A DNA stretch of 64,000 bases, from contig JAEUHI010000052.1 in assembly GCA_016795385.1 (NCBI GenBank), forward strand, positions 20,166-84,165, written 5' to 3'. A program made the position numbers and the translations under genes. Source of the stretch: Verrucomicrobiales bacterium. Lineage in GTDB: Bacteria; Verrucomicrobiota; Verrucomicrobiia; Verrucomicrobiales; DEV007. Below the pieces are notes generated by a model. That model saw only the letters and a list, made by a program, of their open reading frames with translations, did not search any database and was not told the origin of the DNA. Shown here in pieces: positions 54,518 to 62,960 of this stretch. Every line of letters starts with the position of its first letter. Within the stretch, counting starts at the first letter, position 1.

Positions 54518-55417
54518 ATGAATCGGATGGACACCGCAGACAGCACGGGACAGTTGAGATTGGGGGTGGTCGTTCCTCTCGCGAACGAGGAACGCACCAT
54601 CGAATCGCTTCTCGACGCGATCACCGCGCACCTGCAGGAGGACGACCGGATCTTTTGCGTGCTCGACAAGGTCAGCAAAGATTCCACGCGGGAGAAAGTG
54701 GAAGACTACTCCCGCCGAGACCACCGCGTCCGGTGCGTCTGGGCCCCCGAAAACCGGTGTGTCGTCGATGCCTACTTCCGCGGTTATCGCGAGGCCCTCG
54801 ATGCCGGTTGTCGTTGGATCCTGGAAATGGACGGAGGCTTCAGCCACCACCCGGACGAAATTCCCAAGTTCATCGCCGCGATGGAAGCCGGCGCCAGTTT
54901 TGCCGCCGGCAGCCGCTTTGCCAGTGGCGGCGCCCACCAGGGCAGCCTCTATCGTTCCCTGTTGAGCTGGGCCGGGACCTTCCTCACCAATCGGTTCCTC
55001 GACACGGAGATGAAAGACATGACGAGCGGCTTTGAATGCTTCAGCCATGCCGCGCTCAAGCACGTGTTGGACCGGGGCGTCGAGAGCCGTTACCACTTTT
55101 TCCAGACGGAGATCCGCTACATGCTGCGCGATTGGAACTGGGTGGAAATCCCCATCACCTATTCCAATCCGAGCCCGGGCGTAGGACTCGCTCCCATCCG
55201 GGAGGCGCTTGCCTTGCTCTGGAAGCTCTCCCGTCAGCAAGACCATGCCGCACCCTCCCATGACCATCGCGCAGCCCCCCTCCATCGTAGTCACCACCAT
55301 CCAGGCTCCGACGCCCTGCATGGAAAAACTGGCCCGGACGGCGATCCGGGTGGGGTCGACCGTCACCGTGGTCGGCGACCGGAAAGGGCCCTACCAATAC
55401 CCCCTCGAAGCGTGTGA
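54518..55417 (+). CDS. family 2 glycosyltransferase (C-terminal end uncertain)
   Basis: The protein starts LRLGVVVPLANEERTIESLL and carries the GT-A core: KVSKDSTREKV, the RCVWAPENR region, and LEMDGGFSHHPDEI holding the metal-binding DxD equivalent (about residue 105-115). FECFSHAALKHVL follows. It probably builds a polyprenyl- or polysaccharide-linked sugar. The coding-like part ends near residue 243 (ALLWKLSRQQ); the last 57 or so residues, rich in His, Arg and Pro, read through the beginning of the next gene in another frame. A lost stop codon is likely. The start at 54518 could be the ATG at 54527. Confidence 0.85.
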   Translation: MNRMDTADSTGQLRLGVVVPLANEERTIESLLDAITAHLQEDDRIFCVLDKVSKDSTREKVEDYSRRDHRVRCVWAPENRCVVDAYFRGYREALDAGCRWILEMDGGFSHHPDEIPKFIAAMEAGASFAAGSRFASGGAHQGSLYRSLLSWAGTFLTNRFLDTEMKDMTSGFECFSHAALKHVLDRGVESRYHFFQTEIRYMLRDWNWVEIPITYSNPSPGVGLAPIREALALLWKLSRQQDHAAPSHDHRAAPLHRSHHHPGSDALHGKTGPDGDPGGVDRHRGRRPERALPIPPRSV

Positions 55418-56258
55418 TCTGTTGTCGATCGATGACCAGGTGAAGATGGATTTCGGGCTGGCCCGACTGCTCCCCGAAAACCACTACACCCGGAAAAACC
55501 TCGGCTATCTGAAAGTCATTTCGGAAGGAGCCACCGGCATCTACGAGACCGACGACGACAACGCCCCCGCCGACTGGAATCTCCGGCAGGAACGTTGCCA
55601 GGCGCGCACGCCCGACCTCGACGGGTGGGTGAATGTTTACCGGTGGTTCTCCGACGAATTGATCTGGCCGCGCGGACTTCCCCTCGATCGGATCCATCGC
55701 GACGTCTCATTCGAGGGCCCCGTTTCCGAGGTGATTGCTCCCATTCAACAGGGATTGGCGGATGGCTCACCCGATGTCGATGCCATTTGGCGGCTCGTCC
55801 TCGACCAGAACATCACCTTCCGCAACCGCGACAGCATCCGGCTTCCCCGCGGGGCGTGGTGTCCCTTCAACAGCCAGAGCACCTGGTGGTGGCCCGTGGC
55901 CTATCCGCTCCTCTACTTGCCGAGCTACTGCTCCTTTCGCATGACCGATATCTGGCGCGGCTTTGTGGCCCAACGCTGCCTCTGGGAACTCGGCTGTGGG
56001 CTCGTCTTCCACGCCGCCGAGGTCCATCAGGAACGAAATCTCCACAACCTGCAGCGGGATTTCGAGATGGAAGTCGACGGCTACGTCCAGAATGCCAGGA
56101 TCGCCGAAGTACTCGAACATCTCCCGCTCGCCGAAGGTCCCGATGCCGTCTCCGCCAATCTCTATTCCTGCTACGAGGCCTTGGTGAAAAACGCGTTCTT
56201 CCCCGAGAAGGAATTGCCCCTCGTCGCCGCGTGGATCGAGGATCTGCGCGGCCTTTGA
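55245..56258 (+). CDS. STELLO-type (DUF288) glycosyltransferase-like protein
   Basis: The product begins at 55245 (ATG) or 55260. The N-terminal PPSIVVTTIQAPTPCMEKLA, followed by VTVVGDRKGP and LLSIDDQ, is the characteristic start of the STELLO/DUF288 family, with GIYETDDDNAPADW as the Asp-rich probable metal site (about residue 100). The rest includes RGLPLDRIH and a Trp/Arg-rich core. Eukaryotic STELLO proteins act in the Golgi; the role of bacterial members is not established. It overlaps the family 2 glycosyltransferase frame by about 160-170 bp. Neighbours suggest a role in surface glycan synthesis. Confidence 0.8.
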   Translation: MPHPPMTIAQPPSIVVTTIQAPTPCMEKLARTAIRVGSTVTVVGDRKGPYQYPLEACDLLSIDDQVKMDFGLARLLPENHYTRKNLGYLKVISEGATGIYETDDDNAPADWNLRQERCQARTPDLDGWVNVYRWFSDELIWPRGLPLDRIHRDVSFEGPVSEVIAPIQQGLADGSPDVDAIWRLVLDQNITFRNRDSIRLPRGAWCPFNSQSTWWWPVAYPLLYLPSYCSFRMTDIWRGFVAQRCLWELGCGLVFHAAEVHQERNLHNLQRDFEMEVDGYVQNARIAEVLEHLPLAEGPDAVSANLYSCYEALVKNAFFPEKELPLVAAWIEDLRGL

Positions 56259-56283
56259 TCTTCACCGGTTCGTTGCGCCCTGC

Positions 56284-56468
56284 TTGGGCTGAATGTAGCT
56301 TGGGCTTCAGCCCAAGGATCTGCCGGATACGCTCCTCCTCTCCATGGGTTTGAGAACATCCCAAGGCCATTCTCATCCCTCGACCTCTTTCGATCCGCGT
56401 CCGCTTGGGCTGAAGCCCAAACCACTTTGGCTGGCGGGGAAGGAGAAAAGTAGCTTGGGCTTCAGCCC
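56284..56468. repeat. palindromic TTGGGCTGAAGCCCAA repeats, locus 2
   Basis: A shortened unit TTGGGCT is followed by TTGGGCTTCAGCCCAA at 56300-56315. A full unit follows: TTGGGCTGAAGCCCAA at 56405-56420, ACCACTTTGGCTGG, GAAAAGTAG, then TTGGGCTTCAGCCC at 56455-56468. It lies between convergent genes and matches the repeat at 52157-52347, so the glycosyltransferase block sits between two copies. Confidence 0.85.
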
Positions 56469-56506
56469 GGGGGTTTACATCGTCCTTCCCGTGACGCACG
56501 CGGACG

Positions 56507-57199
56507 TCAGAGCGAGTTGAATTCGAGCCCGAGCCTTCCGAGCTGCTTTGCGAGGCGTTTGACCTTCGGGGTTTGACCTAGTTTGCGGGCCTTCTTGATT
56601 TGTTTGCGCACCTTCTGGATCTGCCGCGCGAGCTCCTGTTTTCTGCTTTCAATGTCAGGGAATCGCAGCGCGATCGTGGCACCCGTTTCAGTGACGGTCC
56701 ACACATAAGGCAGTGCTCGCGCAGTCACGCCGAGGCTGGTGAACGTCGCACCGGCGAAGGTGAGGGTGCCGTTGAGGGGATCTCCCGCCATGTAGGCATT
56801 ATCAAGCCACAAATCGCCTCCAAAGATCGCGATGTTGCTGCCGGATCCGATGCCGACGTCCTGTGTTTCGGCCCCGGGACCGAAAGGGACGGCGGCATCG
56901 AGTGCGATCGATTTTGCCGTGGAATTGGTCATCCAAATTTCAAACTCGCCCCCGGATGGATTCAGTTTGGTTTCCGGACCAAAGTTGGTGGAGTTGGAAG
57001 ATGTCCCCGGGTCAAAAGACCCCGAAACGGTGAAGACCACATCACCTCCGGTCTCTCTCGCGGAAATGGTCACCTGCGCGAAGGCAGAGGTGGCCGACAG
57101 CATGATCAGGGCCATGCAAACTCCGGCGAATCGCACGAAGTGGATGGAGGCCCGGGTGGCGGATGGTATGGATAATGCCCGGAGGCGGGTGGTGTTCAT
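56507..57199 (-). CDS. secreted beta-rich protein with basic coiled-coil tail
   Basis: The ATG at 57199 (MNTTRLRALS) starts a 230-residue exported protein with a long basic region and a hydrophobic stretch ending at SAFAQ. The body is beta-rich and low in charge (ETGGDVVFTVSGSFDPG, GGDLWLDNAYMAGDPLNG). It ends in a strongly basic, probably helical segment from about residue 188 (RQIQKVRKQIKKARKLG). No PEP-CTERM motif is present. The body resembles the beta-sandwich of PEP-CTERM-type exported proteins, but the tail is unlike them. Function is unknown. Confidence 0.6.
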   Translation of the reverse strand: MNTTRLRALSIPSATRASIHFVRFAGVCMALIMLSATSAFAQVTISARETGGDVVFTVSGSFDPGTSSNSTNFGPETKLNPSGGEFEIWMTNSTAKSIALDAAVPFGPGAETQDVGIGSGSNIAIFGGDLWLDNAYMAGDPLNGTLTFAGATFTSLGVTARALPYVWTVTETGATIALRFPDIESRKQELARQIQKVRKQIKKARKLGQTPKVKRLAKQLGRLGLEFNSL

Positions 57200-57382
57200 G
57201 GGACTTGCGGCTGTGGTTGCGGTTACAGGATGAAGCGTCACAGACGGGACTGCGAGGGCAACAGCGGTTTTTAATGAAAGTTCCCCCAAGATGCAAGCTC
57301 GCTTGCCTTGGACTTCTCTTCCAATCGGGGGGGGCGTTGCCAAATCAACTTCAGATCCTTTTGGGTCGTCCGTTTCTTGAAC

Positions 57383-57850
57383 CTTTGCCATCATCCGTGG
57401 CGCGCAGCGCACCTGCGGACATCCGCGGACATCCGCGTTGAAAACCCAAACCCGCCATCCACCGCCAGGAACTCTCCACCAAATTCTCTACATAGCATTC
57501 GCGGAGATTCGCGACCCATTCGTTTCCATTCGCGTTCCAAAGGATCGCAACGCAGATAGCCGCAGATAGCCGCAGATGGCCGCAGATACTCCCGGATTCA
57601 CCCGCAACGCCCTTTGCCATCATCCGTGGCGCGCAGCGCATCCGCGGACATCCGCGGGCATCCGCGTTGAAAACCCAAACCCGCCATCCACCGCCAGGAA
57701 CTCTCCACCAAATTCTCTACTCAAAGCATTCGCGAAGATTCGCGGCCCATTCGCTTCCATTCGCGTTCCAAAGAATCGCAACCCAGATAGCCGCCGATAC
57801 TCCCGGATTCACCCGCAACGCCCTTGGCCATCATCCGTGCCCATCCGTGG
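57383..57850. repeat. tandem repeat, period about 229 then 211 bp
   Basis: A unit beginning CTTTGCCATCATCCGTGGCG starts at 57383 and again at 57612; the beginning of a third copy is at 57823. Each unit holds CGCGGACATCCGCGG-type words, a segment ACCCAAACCCGCCATCCACC, and a short microsatellite AGCCGCAGAT whose copy number differs between copies. The stretch 57200-57907 contains no convincing gene besides this. Similar GCGGACATCCGCG-type repeats are known from other genomes of high GC content. Confidence 0.85.
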
Positions 57851-57907
57851 TCCTACCCGCCTGCGAGGAGAGGGTATCGCTGTCCGCGAAGCCGTTGTCG
57901 CGCCAAA

Positions 57908-60325
57908 TCACCCCCCGCTCTTTTCCCCGGTTTCCGGTGCGGGGAGTTTCCTCACCCGGAGACGGTGGTATTTGATGACGAATTTGTCGGTCGGATTGGT
58001 GGTGAAGGCACCGATGGCGAGGCGGCTCTCTTTACCGAAGAAGCTGACGTTGAGATCGATTTCGCCCCGGTGGATTTTCTCTCCATCGACATAGGCGAGC
58101 CATTTCGGCCCGTGACAGACGAGTCGCATTTGAATTCGGTCCTTCTTCGGGGCCTGTTCGAACATATCCGACCGGTAGCGGAAACGTGACACCCTGTAGG
58201 CGCGCTCCCCGTCGACCTGGGCGACATAGAAGGCATTCCATTTGATCGTATCAAAGCGGCTCGAACTGAGCATGATCCCCGGACCGATCGCGGCGATCTG
58301 ATCATCCGGCGTGTCGATTTCCCATTCGATCTCGCAATGTTGACCGACGACCATCGGATGCTCGATCGCGCATCGCGCCGTGTCGGAGGTGACGATCATA
58401 CCGCCGTCGGGAGCGACCGTGAAGCCGCCTTCGACCGCCCGCCAGAGATCGGGCGAGCCCGGGATGAGTTCGATCCAGTCGCCGGATTCGAACTGGCTTT
58501 CCAACGTGCAGATCGCCTGTCTGCGCTGGATGGCACTCCGTTCCGCTTCCGTGATTCCCGGCTCCTGCGCGGCGCGTTCGTAGAGTTTCGCCGCTTCTCC
58601 AGGGTGCCTGGCACGCTCCGCGGTATCCGCTTCATTCACCAAATCGCTCCCGACGCCCACGATGGCGCGAAAATCGAAGTTCTCCTGCGGGACCCCCCAG
58701 GACGTCAGGACCGACGGTTCCATTTCTCCCTTCAGAAGGTTCCACTGCTCCCTTGTTTCGTCGAATTCCCCCTTCCGAAAGGCCAGAACGGCGAGGAGGC
58801 TCCGCCACTCTCGAACGGCCCGGGGATCTTCCGCGTGCTCAATCTCACCGAGGCAAAGTTGCCGCAGATTCCGATGGACCCTTTCGTCCTGGTAAATCCC
58901 GTTATCCGAATCTTCGGCGACTTCTTTCACCGCGGCGAGATAATGATTGGGCACACGGGTATCGTGACGACCCGTGGCGAGGCATTGCTCTCCGAAGGCG
59001 AGCATCGCCTCGCGGCTCCCGTGCCAGCGCGGACGCATCCCCCAGAGCCAATCGTTGTAGGCCGGCCAGAAGTCCGACTGCGCCGCGATGGCCCGGTCGA
59101 ACCAGGTTCTCATTTCCGTCACCGGGTCATCGGAGCGACCCATGGCGACCGAAATCATTCGCGACGCCGCGAAAGGGACCTCCGGCGCCAATTCGTAGGA
59201 ACGCTCGAATTCGCCGCGGGCTTGGTCGAGGTAGGCGGCAAAGTCCTTCCAGCCTTCCTCCGTCACGGTGTTCGAATACCCGCTTCCCCGGGCCTTCCAC
59301 GCCAGTCGTTGAAACCTTCTCCCCCGCATGTAGCGGAGGAACCATTCCGGTACCTCGTTGTCTTCAAGAATCTCGACGATGAATTCGGACTGCCGCTCGA
59401 AGAAACCGGGAAAGTTGCCGAAGGTCGTCAGGTCGGCCATCAGCCACCATTCATCACCCGTGAACCACTTTTCCTCGATCATTTGCTCGAACGCGTCGAG
59501 CGCCCCTTGGTCGGCGAGCTCCTTCCGCGCGGCGTTGTTTTGCCCCGTGTAAGCCTCGGCGGATTGCAACTCGAGGAGGAGCAGCCAGAACGGATTCTTC
59601 TCGTTCTTCCGGAGCAGGCCGATCGGGGTGTTGAGCGCGGCAAGATCACGCGGCACCTGGGCCTTTCCGGCGAGGAGGAGACTCGAGAGGGGTTCACCGT
59701 AGAGGCGCACATCATTCAGCTCCGCATGGAGCCGGTTCCAATCCTCCTGGGTCGGACGGTCGGAAGCGCGGATCCAATCGGCGAGATAGGCGTCGAGGAT
59801 CCGGCCGGTGATCTCCTCGTTCCATTTGCCGGCGATCGCCGCCTTCTTGGGCTGGATCGCATGTTCCAGCAGCCAGACCCGCCACGCTTCCCGGACTTGC
59901 GCAGCGGTTCTCGCCCCTTCCGTCAACTGGATCGGAGCGATCTCGAAGTGCGGATCCTCGGGGGCAACGACCGGAAGATCCTGCATCGTCGTGAGGAGAC
60001 TCCGCACCGGAATCGAAAGCACCGCAAAAGCCAATGCGACCAGCGCCAAGGCTCCGCAGAACACTCCCGCCGCGGCAAAGCCGCGGCCCGCGGCCTTTCC
60101 GAAAAGGCCGGTCAGCCCCATGAGGGCGGACGCCAACCCGATCAGAAAGGAAATCGCCGTCACCGCGATCCTGAATCCGCGATCCCATTCGCTCTGAAAA
60201 AGGAAATAGATCGAAGCGGTCGCGGCGATCAGCGCGAACAACCCCAGGACCATGCTGGCCACGCCCAGCTTCGATCGATCCGGGATCGGCGGAGGCACCA
60301 GGGACGACAGAACGGGATCACTCAT
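57908..60325 (-). CDS. large membrane protein with TPR-like region
   Basis: The 805-residue protein starts MSDPVLSSLVPPP and has three membrane helices at about 20-110 (LGVASMVLGLFALIAAT, then FLIGLASALMGLTGLFG, and AAAGVFCGALALVALAF), resembling DUF4190. The following 500 residues are helical and TPR-like (RGEFERSYELAPEVPFA, LAFRKGEFDETREQWNLLKG). The C-terminal 180 residues are a beta-sandwich of concanavalin type (IEWEIDTPDDQIAAIGPGI). It probably displays the sandwich domain outside or at the membrane. Function unknown. Confidence 0.65.
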   Translation of the reverse strand: MSDPVLSSLVPPPIPDRSKLGVASMVLGLFALIAATASIYFLFQSEWDRGFRIAVTAISFLIGLASALMGLTGLFGKAAGRGFAAAGVFCGALALVALAFAVLSIPVRSLLTTMQDLPVVAPEDPHFEIAPIQLTEGARTAAQVREAWRVWLLEHAIQPKKAAIAGKWNEEITGRILDAYLADWIRASDRPTQEDWNRLHAELNDVRLYGEPLSSLLLAGKAQVPRDLAALNTPIGLLRKNEKNPFWLLLLELQSAEAYTGQNNAARKELADQGALDAFEQMIEEKWFTGDEWWLMADLTTFGNFPGFFERQSEFIVEILEDNEVPEWFLRYMRGRRFQRLAWKARGSGYSNTVTEEGWKDFAAYLDQARGEFERSYELAPEVPFAASRMISVAMGRSDDPVTEMRTWFDRAIAAQSDFWPAYNDWLWGMRPRWHGSREAMLAFGEQCLATGRHDTRVPNHYLAAVKEVAEDSDNGIYQDERVHRNLRQLCLGEIEHAEDPRAVREWRSLLAVLAFRKGEFDETREQWNLLKGEMEPSVLTSWGVPQENFDFRAIVGVGSDLVNEADTAERARHPGEAAKLYERAAQEPGITEAERSAIQRRQAICTLESQFESGDWIELIPGSPDLWRAVEGGFTVAPDGGMIVTSDTARCAIEHPMVVGQHCEIEWEIDTPDDQIAAIGPGIMLSSSRFDTIKWNAFYVAQVDGERAYRVSRFRYRSDMFEQAPKKDRIQMRLVCHGPKWLAYVDGEKIHRGEIDLNVSFFGKESRLAIGAFTTNPTDKFVIKYHRLRVRKLPAPETGEKSGG

Positions 60326-60701
60326 CGGGATGTTCAGTTCCTACCTACCCACCGCCCCGAAGAGATCGTGGCTGGAGATTCTTGCTGAAGTTTCCATCCT
60401 CATCCCCCTGACTCCGACGTTTCGCTCCTGCCCAACCGACAGGCCGCCTCCGTTTGACTCCACTAAGTTTTGGACGCTTCGCCCGCCCTTCGGGCACCTG
60501 TCTTCGCAGTGCTTCGATGGGCTATCCACGCTTCCTTTCAATTCACTTCGGTTCTTCCTGCCGGAGGCCCGGAGTCGGCGGGGGTTCGCAGGGAGGCAGG
60601 GAGTGTTCAAGGCCATCGAGGTCGAGGGTCACCTGTTTTCACCGGCTGAGTCAATCATTTCCCCGAAAAATTTCCTGCAACGGCGGTGCCATGTGGAACT
60701 C
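60326..60701. other. no convincing gene
   Basis: Several short frames are open on both strands (for example 60341-60616 minus), but none has a domain, signal peptide or coding-like composition. Together with the decayed segment that follows, this gives 546 bp without a functional gene. Confidence 0.5.
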
Positions 60702-60799
60702 CTCGCCGTCCGCGGCCAGAGCGAAGTGCGACGACCGGGCGCGGTTCTTGGATGGGTCGGAGGCGATCAGCGGTGATGAGTCGCCGGTGGAGGGGGTGA
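60702..60799 (+). pseudogene. decayed coding segment, copy 1
   Basis: The segment beginning CTCGCCGTCCGCGGCC reads LAVRGQSEVR in one frame and then ARFLDGSEAISGDESPVEG in another, implying a frameshift. It matches the segment at 62029-62127 (LAVRGQPEVREYRARFLDGTTEISGDASPVEG) over about 98 bp. It lies just upstream, in window order, of the serine-less hydrolase gene. Confidence 0.55.
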
Positions 60800-60871
60800 C
60801 GGATTCGGGGTGAGGGGGTGAACCGAGCGAGAATACACATGAATGGCATGCTCCTACATCCGTCTGCGGGC

Positions 60872-61792
60872 TCACTTGCGCCTCTGTTGGAAGATCCAGT
60901 CGTGCACCTCGTCGTCCTTGAAAACCCTCTCGGCGATGTCGTGTCCGCCGGACCGATATTCGGTATACTTAAAGGTGTCGGATCGCTTCAGCCCGTCGAC
61001 CACGTTGCGGGTGTATTCCACGTCGAAGATTGGGTCATCGGCGGCGTGAAACAGCCAGAGCGGGACGCGATTGAAAATTTCGACCATAACCGGATTCCGT
61101 CCTGAATTGCCAGCCGCTGCGACTACGGCGGCAAATCGCTGAGGTTCTTTCACGGCAAATTGGCAGGAGCCCATTCCGCCCATTGCGTGACCGACGACGT
61201 AGACGCGGTCCTCGTCAATGGGCAAGGAGGTGATCAGTTTTTGGATCGTGGCGAGCGACTTGATGCCGGGTTCTTTGCTCCACGCGATTCCTTGACCGCC
61301 GTAGGGCTGGTAGCCGAGCGGGGCAAAAATAATGCAGGGATTCTTTTCGTAACGGGCCGGTTCGGAAAACGATTTCGAGACAGCGCCGAGCTGCTTCCCA
61401 TTCTCCGCATTCGGGCTGCGCTCGTGGAGGGCGACGACGAGGGGATACCTTTTCGATGCACCGAGATCTTTGGCCCCAAAGAGAGCGAAGGGGAGCCCAT
61501 CGTCTTCTGACAAGGCCCATTCTCCCGTGAGGAGAGCGGCGTAGGGGCCCTCGACCGGCTTGACGTTTTTCGCCAACTCTTCCTTCACCCAGGTTTGGTC
61601 GGCTTTGGATAGACTTTTGAGGGGAAGCGTGAAGGTGCGTCCATCAGCGGCGCGCTTGACGATGACGGAGTCTTCCGTTGTGGACACAAATTCGGCCTCG
61701 AGCTTGCGGCCGTCGGTCGCAGTCCATTCGCGTGAGCGGGCGCCGGAAAGAAGGAGGATGCCACACCCGACAAGTAGAGGCCAAAACTTCAT
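60872..61792 (-). CDS. SHD1-domain alpha/beta hydrolase lacking the nucleophile serine
   Basis: The 306-residue exported protein (ATG at 61792, MKFWPLLVGC) has a signal peptide, then an SHD1 (SLA1 homology) domain at about residues 22-70 (REWTATDGRKLEAEFVSTTE). An alpha/beta hydrolase domain resembling the secreted esterase at 27199-28059 follows. The nucleophile elbow reads GHAMGG in place of GxSxG, so the catalytic Ser is Ala; one base change (TCx to GCx) would explain it. The acid (HAADDPIF) and His (GGHDI) regions are present. It may be inactive as an esterase and serve as a binding protein. It is flanked by two copies of a decayed coding segment. Confidence 0.8.
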   Translation of the reverse strand: MKFWPLLVGCGILLLSGARSREWTATDGRKLEAEFVSTTEDSVIVKRAADGRTFTLPLKSLSKADQTWVKEELAKNVKPVEGPYAALLTGEWALSEDDGLPFALFGAKDLGASKRYPLVVALHERSPNAENGKQLGAVSKSFSEPARYEKNPCIIFAPLGYQPYGGQGIAWSKEPGIKSLATIQKLITSLPIDEDRVYVVGHAMGGMGSCQFAVKEPQRFAAVVAAAGNSGRNPVMVEIFNRVPLWLFHAADDPIFDVEYTRNVVDGLKRSDTFKYTEYRSGGHDIAERVFKDDEVHDWIFQQRRK

Positions 61793-61837
61793 GATTCCGT
61801 TGTGGAAGAAATCCTCCGCTTTTGCAAGCGTTTTACG

Positions 61838-62130
61838 GCAAGGAGTTTCCTTGGGGATCACGACCGGGCGCCGCCTCTCGCTATATCTGGCGGGCGATGC
61901 CCAGATCGTGATCGTGCGCGGGAAACGCTGGGTCCACGCCCGACTGCTCGTCGAGAGCCGCCGCGGCCAGGGCGATGGGGAGGAGATCGGCATCCTCGGC
62001 GGCCGGGCCTTTCGCGACACCCGCCCCCTCGCCGTCCGTGGCCAGCCCGAGGTGCGGGAATACCGGGCGCGGTTCTTGGATGGGACGACGGAGATCAGCG
62101 GCGATGCGTCGCCGGTGGAGGGGAGGGGCT
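61838..62130 (+). pseudogene. decayed coding segment, copy 2 (longer)
   Basis: This frame reads coding-like: SLGITTGRRLSLYLAGDAQI, VIVRGKRWVHARLLVES, IGILGGRAFRDT, LAVRGQPEVREYRARFLDG and GDASPVEG. There is no start codon or complete domain, so it is the remnant of a longer gene. Its last 98 bp (62029-62127) match copy 1 at 60702-60799. The parent protein family is not recognised. Confidence 0.5.
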
Positions 62131-62192
62131 GTTTCGGGGTGAAGGGGGGCGAAATTGGTTATTGGTCGCCTGACCGCGTTTCCCGCGCAGTC

Positions 62193-62927
62193 CTAGCGTT
62201 TTCGCGTGCCGGCGACCGGCTCCCATTTTCCATTCCGGCCGATCTTTTCAGACCCATCGAGAGTGTCTCCCGCTTGCAGCACCGAGAATTTGTTGGTGAT
62301 CTCCGGCCCTTTGGACCACTCGATCAACAGATCCGTGCCTTCCAGTTTCCAGGTTCCGGTGTTGCCGTTGATGCTGTAGGTGGCGGTGTGATCCGCATGG
62401 ATCCCGAGCCGGGAGCCGTTGACATTCCATTCCCCGAACAAGTGCCCTGCCACAACAGCTTCGATCTCTGCGGCTCGGGCGAGAGAGTCGATCGCCTTCT
62501 TGGCTTCGTTGAGCGCTAGAATCGCCCCGGTATCCTTGCCTTCGAGAGCCTTCACGAGTCCGTCGACCCGGTTCAGATACTTTTCGCGGACCGGGATGGC
62601 GGCGGAGTTGACGGCTTTGTCGTACTGATCGAAAAGCTGTTTGAGTTCGCTGTGAACCTCCGCGATCTTCTTTCCGGAGATCTTGTCCTCGAGCTGCGCG
62701 CCCGCGAGTTTTGCTTCCTCCGTGCGGCTCTCACGCACCATTTTCCCAATCCGCTTGCTTCCCTCCGCCCGCAGGATCTTGTCACTCGATTCACGTGCCC
62801 TTTCAAACTCCTGATTGTAATCCATCAGCACCGCGACCATCTCGGGCGTGGGCGCGGCGGCGACAGAACTCGCGACGCCCACGGCGAGTGCCGCGATCAG
62901 TTGAAGATGGTAAGATGGGAGTGTCAT
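62193..62927 (-). CDS. secreted helical and lipocalin-like protein
   Basis: The 244-residue exported protein has a signal peptide (MTLPSYHLQLIAALAVGVA). Residues 30-165 are helical (MVAVLMDYNQEFERARESSD, SELKQLFDQYDKAVNSAAI). A C-terminal beta domain follows from about 170 (GEWNVNGSRLGIHADHTATY). GTWKLEGTDLLIEWSKG resembles a lipocalin-like strand pair. Function is unknown. It follows the lectin gene on the same strand, 33 bp away, so the two may be an operon. Confidence 0.6.
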   Translation of the reverse strand: MTLPSYHLQLIAALAVGVASSVAAAPTPEMVAVLMDYNQEFERARESSDKILRAEGSKRIGKMVRESRTEEAKLAGAQLEDKISGKKIAEVHSELKQLFDQYDKAVNSAAIPVREKYLNRVDGLVKALEGKDTGAILALNEAKKAIDSLARAAEIEAVVAGHLFGEWNVNGSRLGIHADHTATYSINGNTGTWKLEGTDLLIEWSKGPEITNKFSVLQAGDTLDGSEKIGRNGKWEPVAGTRKR

Positions 62928-62960
62928 GCTTGACGAAGAAGGCCCTTGAATTCCCGACCG

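Noticed and set aside
57383..57850. Tandem repeats considered as a CRISPR array.
   Set aside because: Units are about 220 bp and tandem, with no alternating short repeats and unique spacers, and there are no cas genes.
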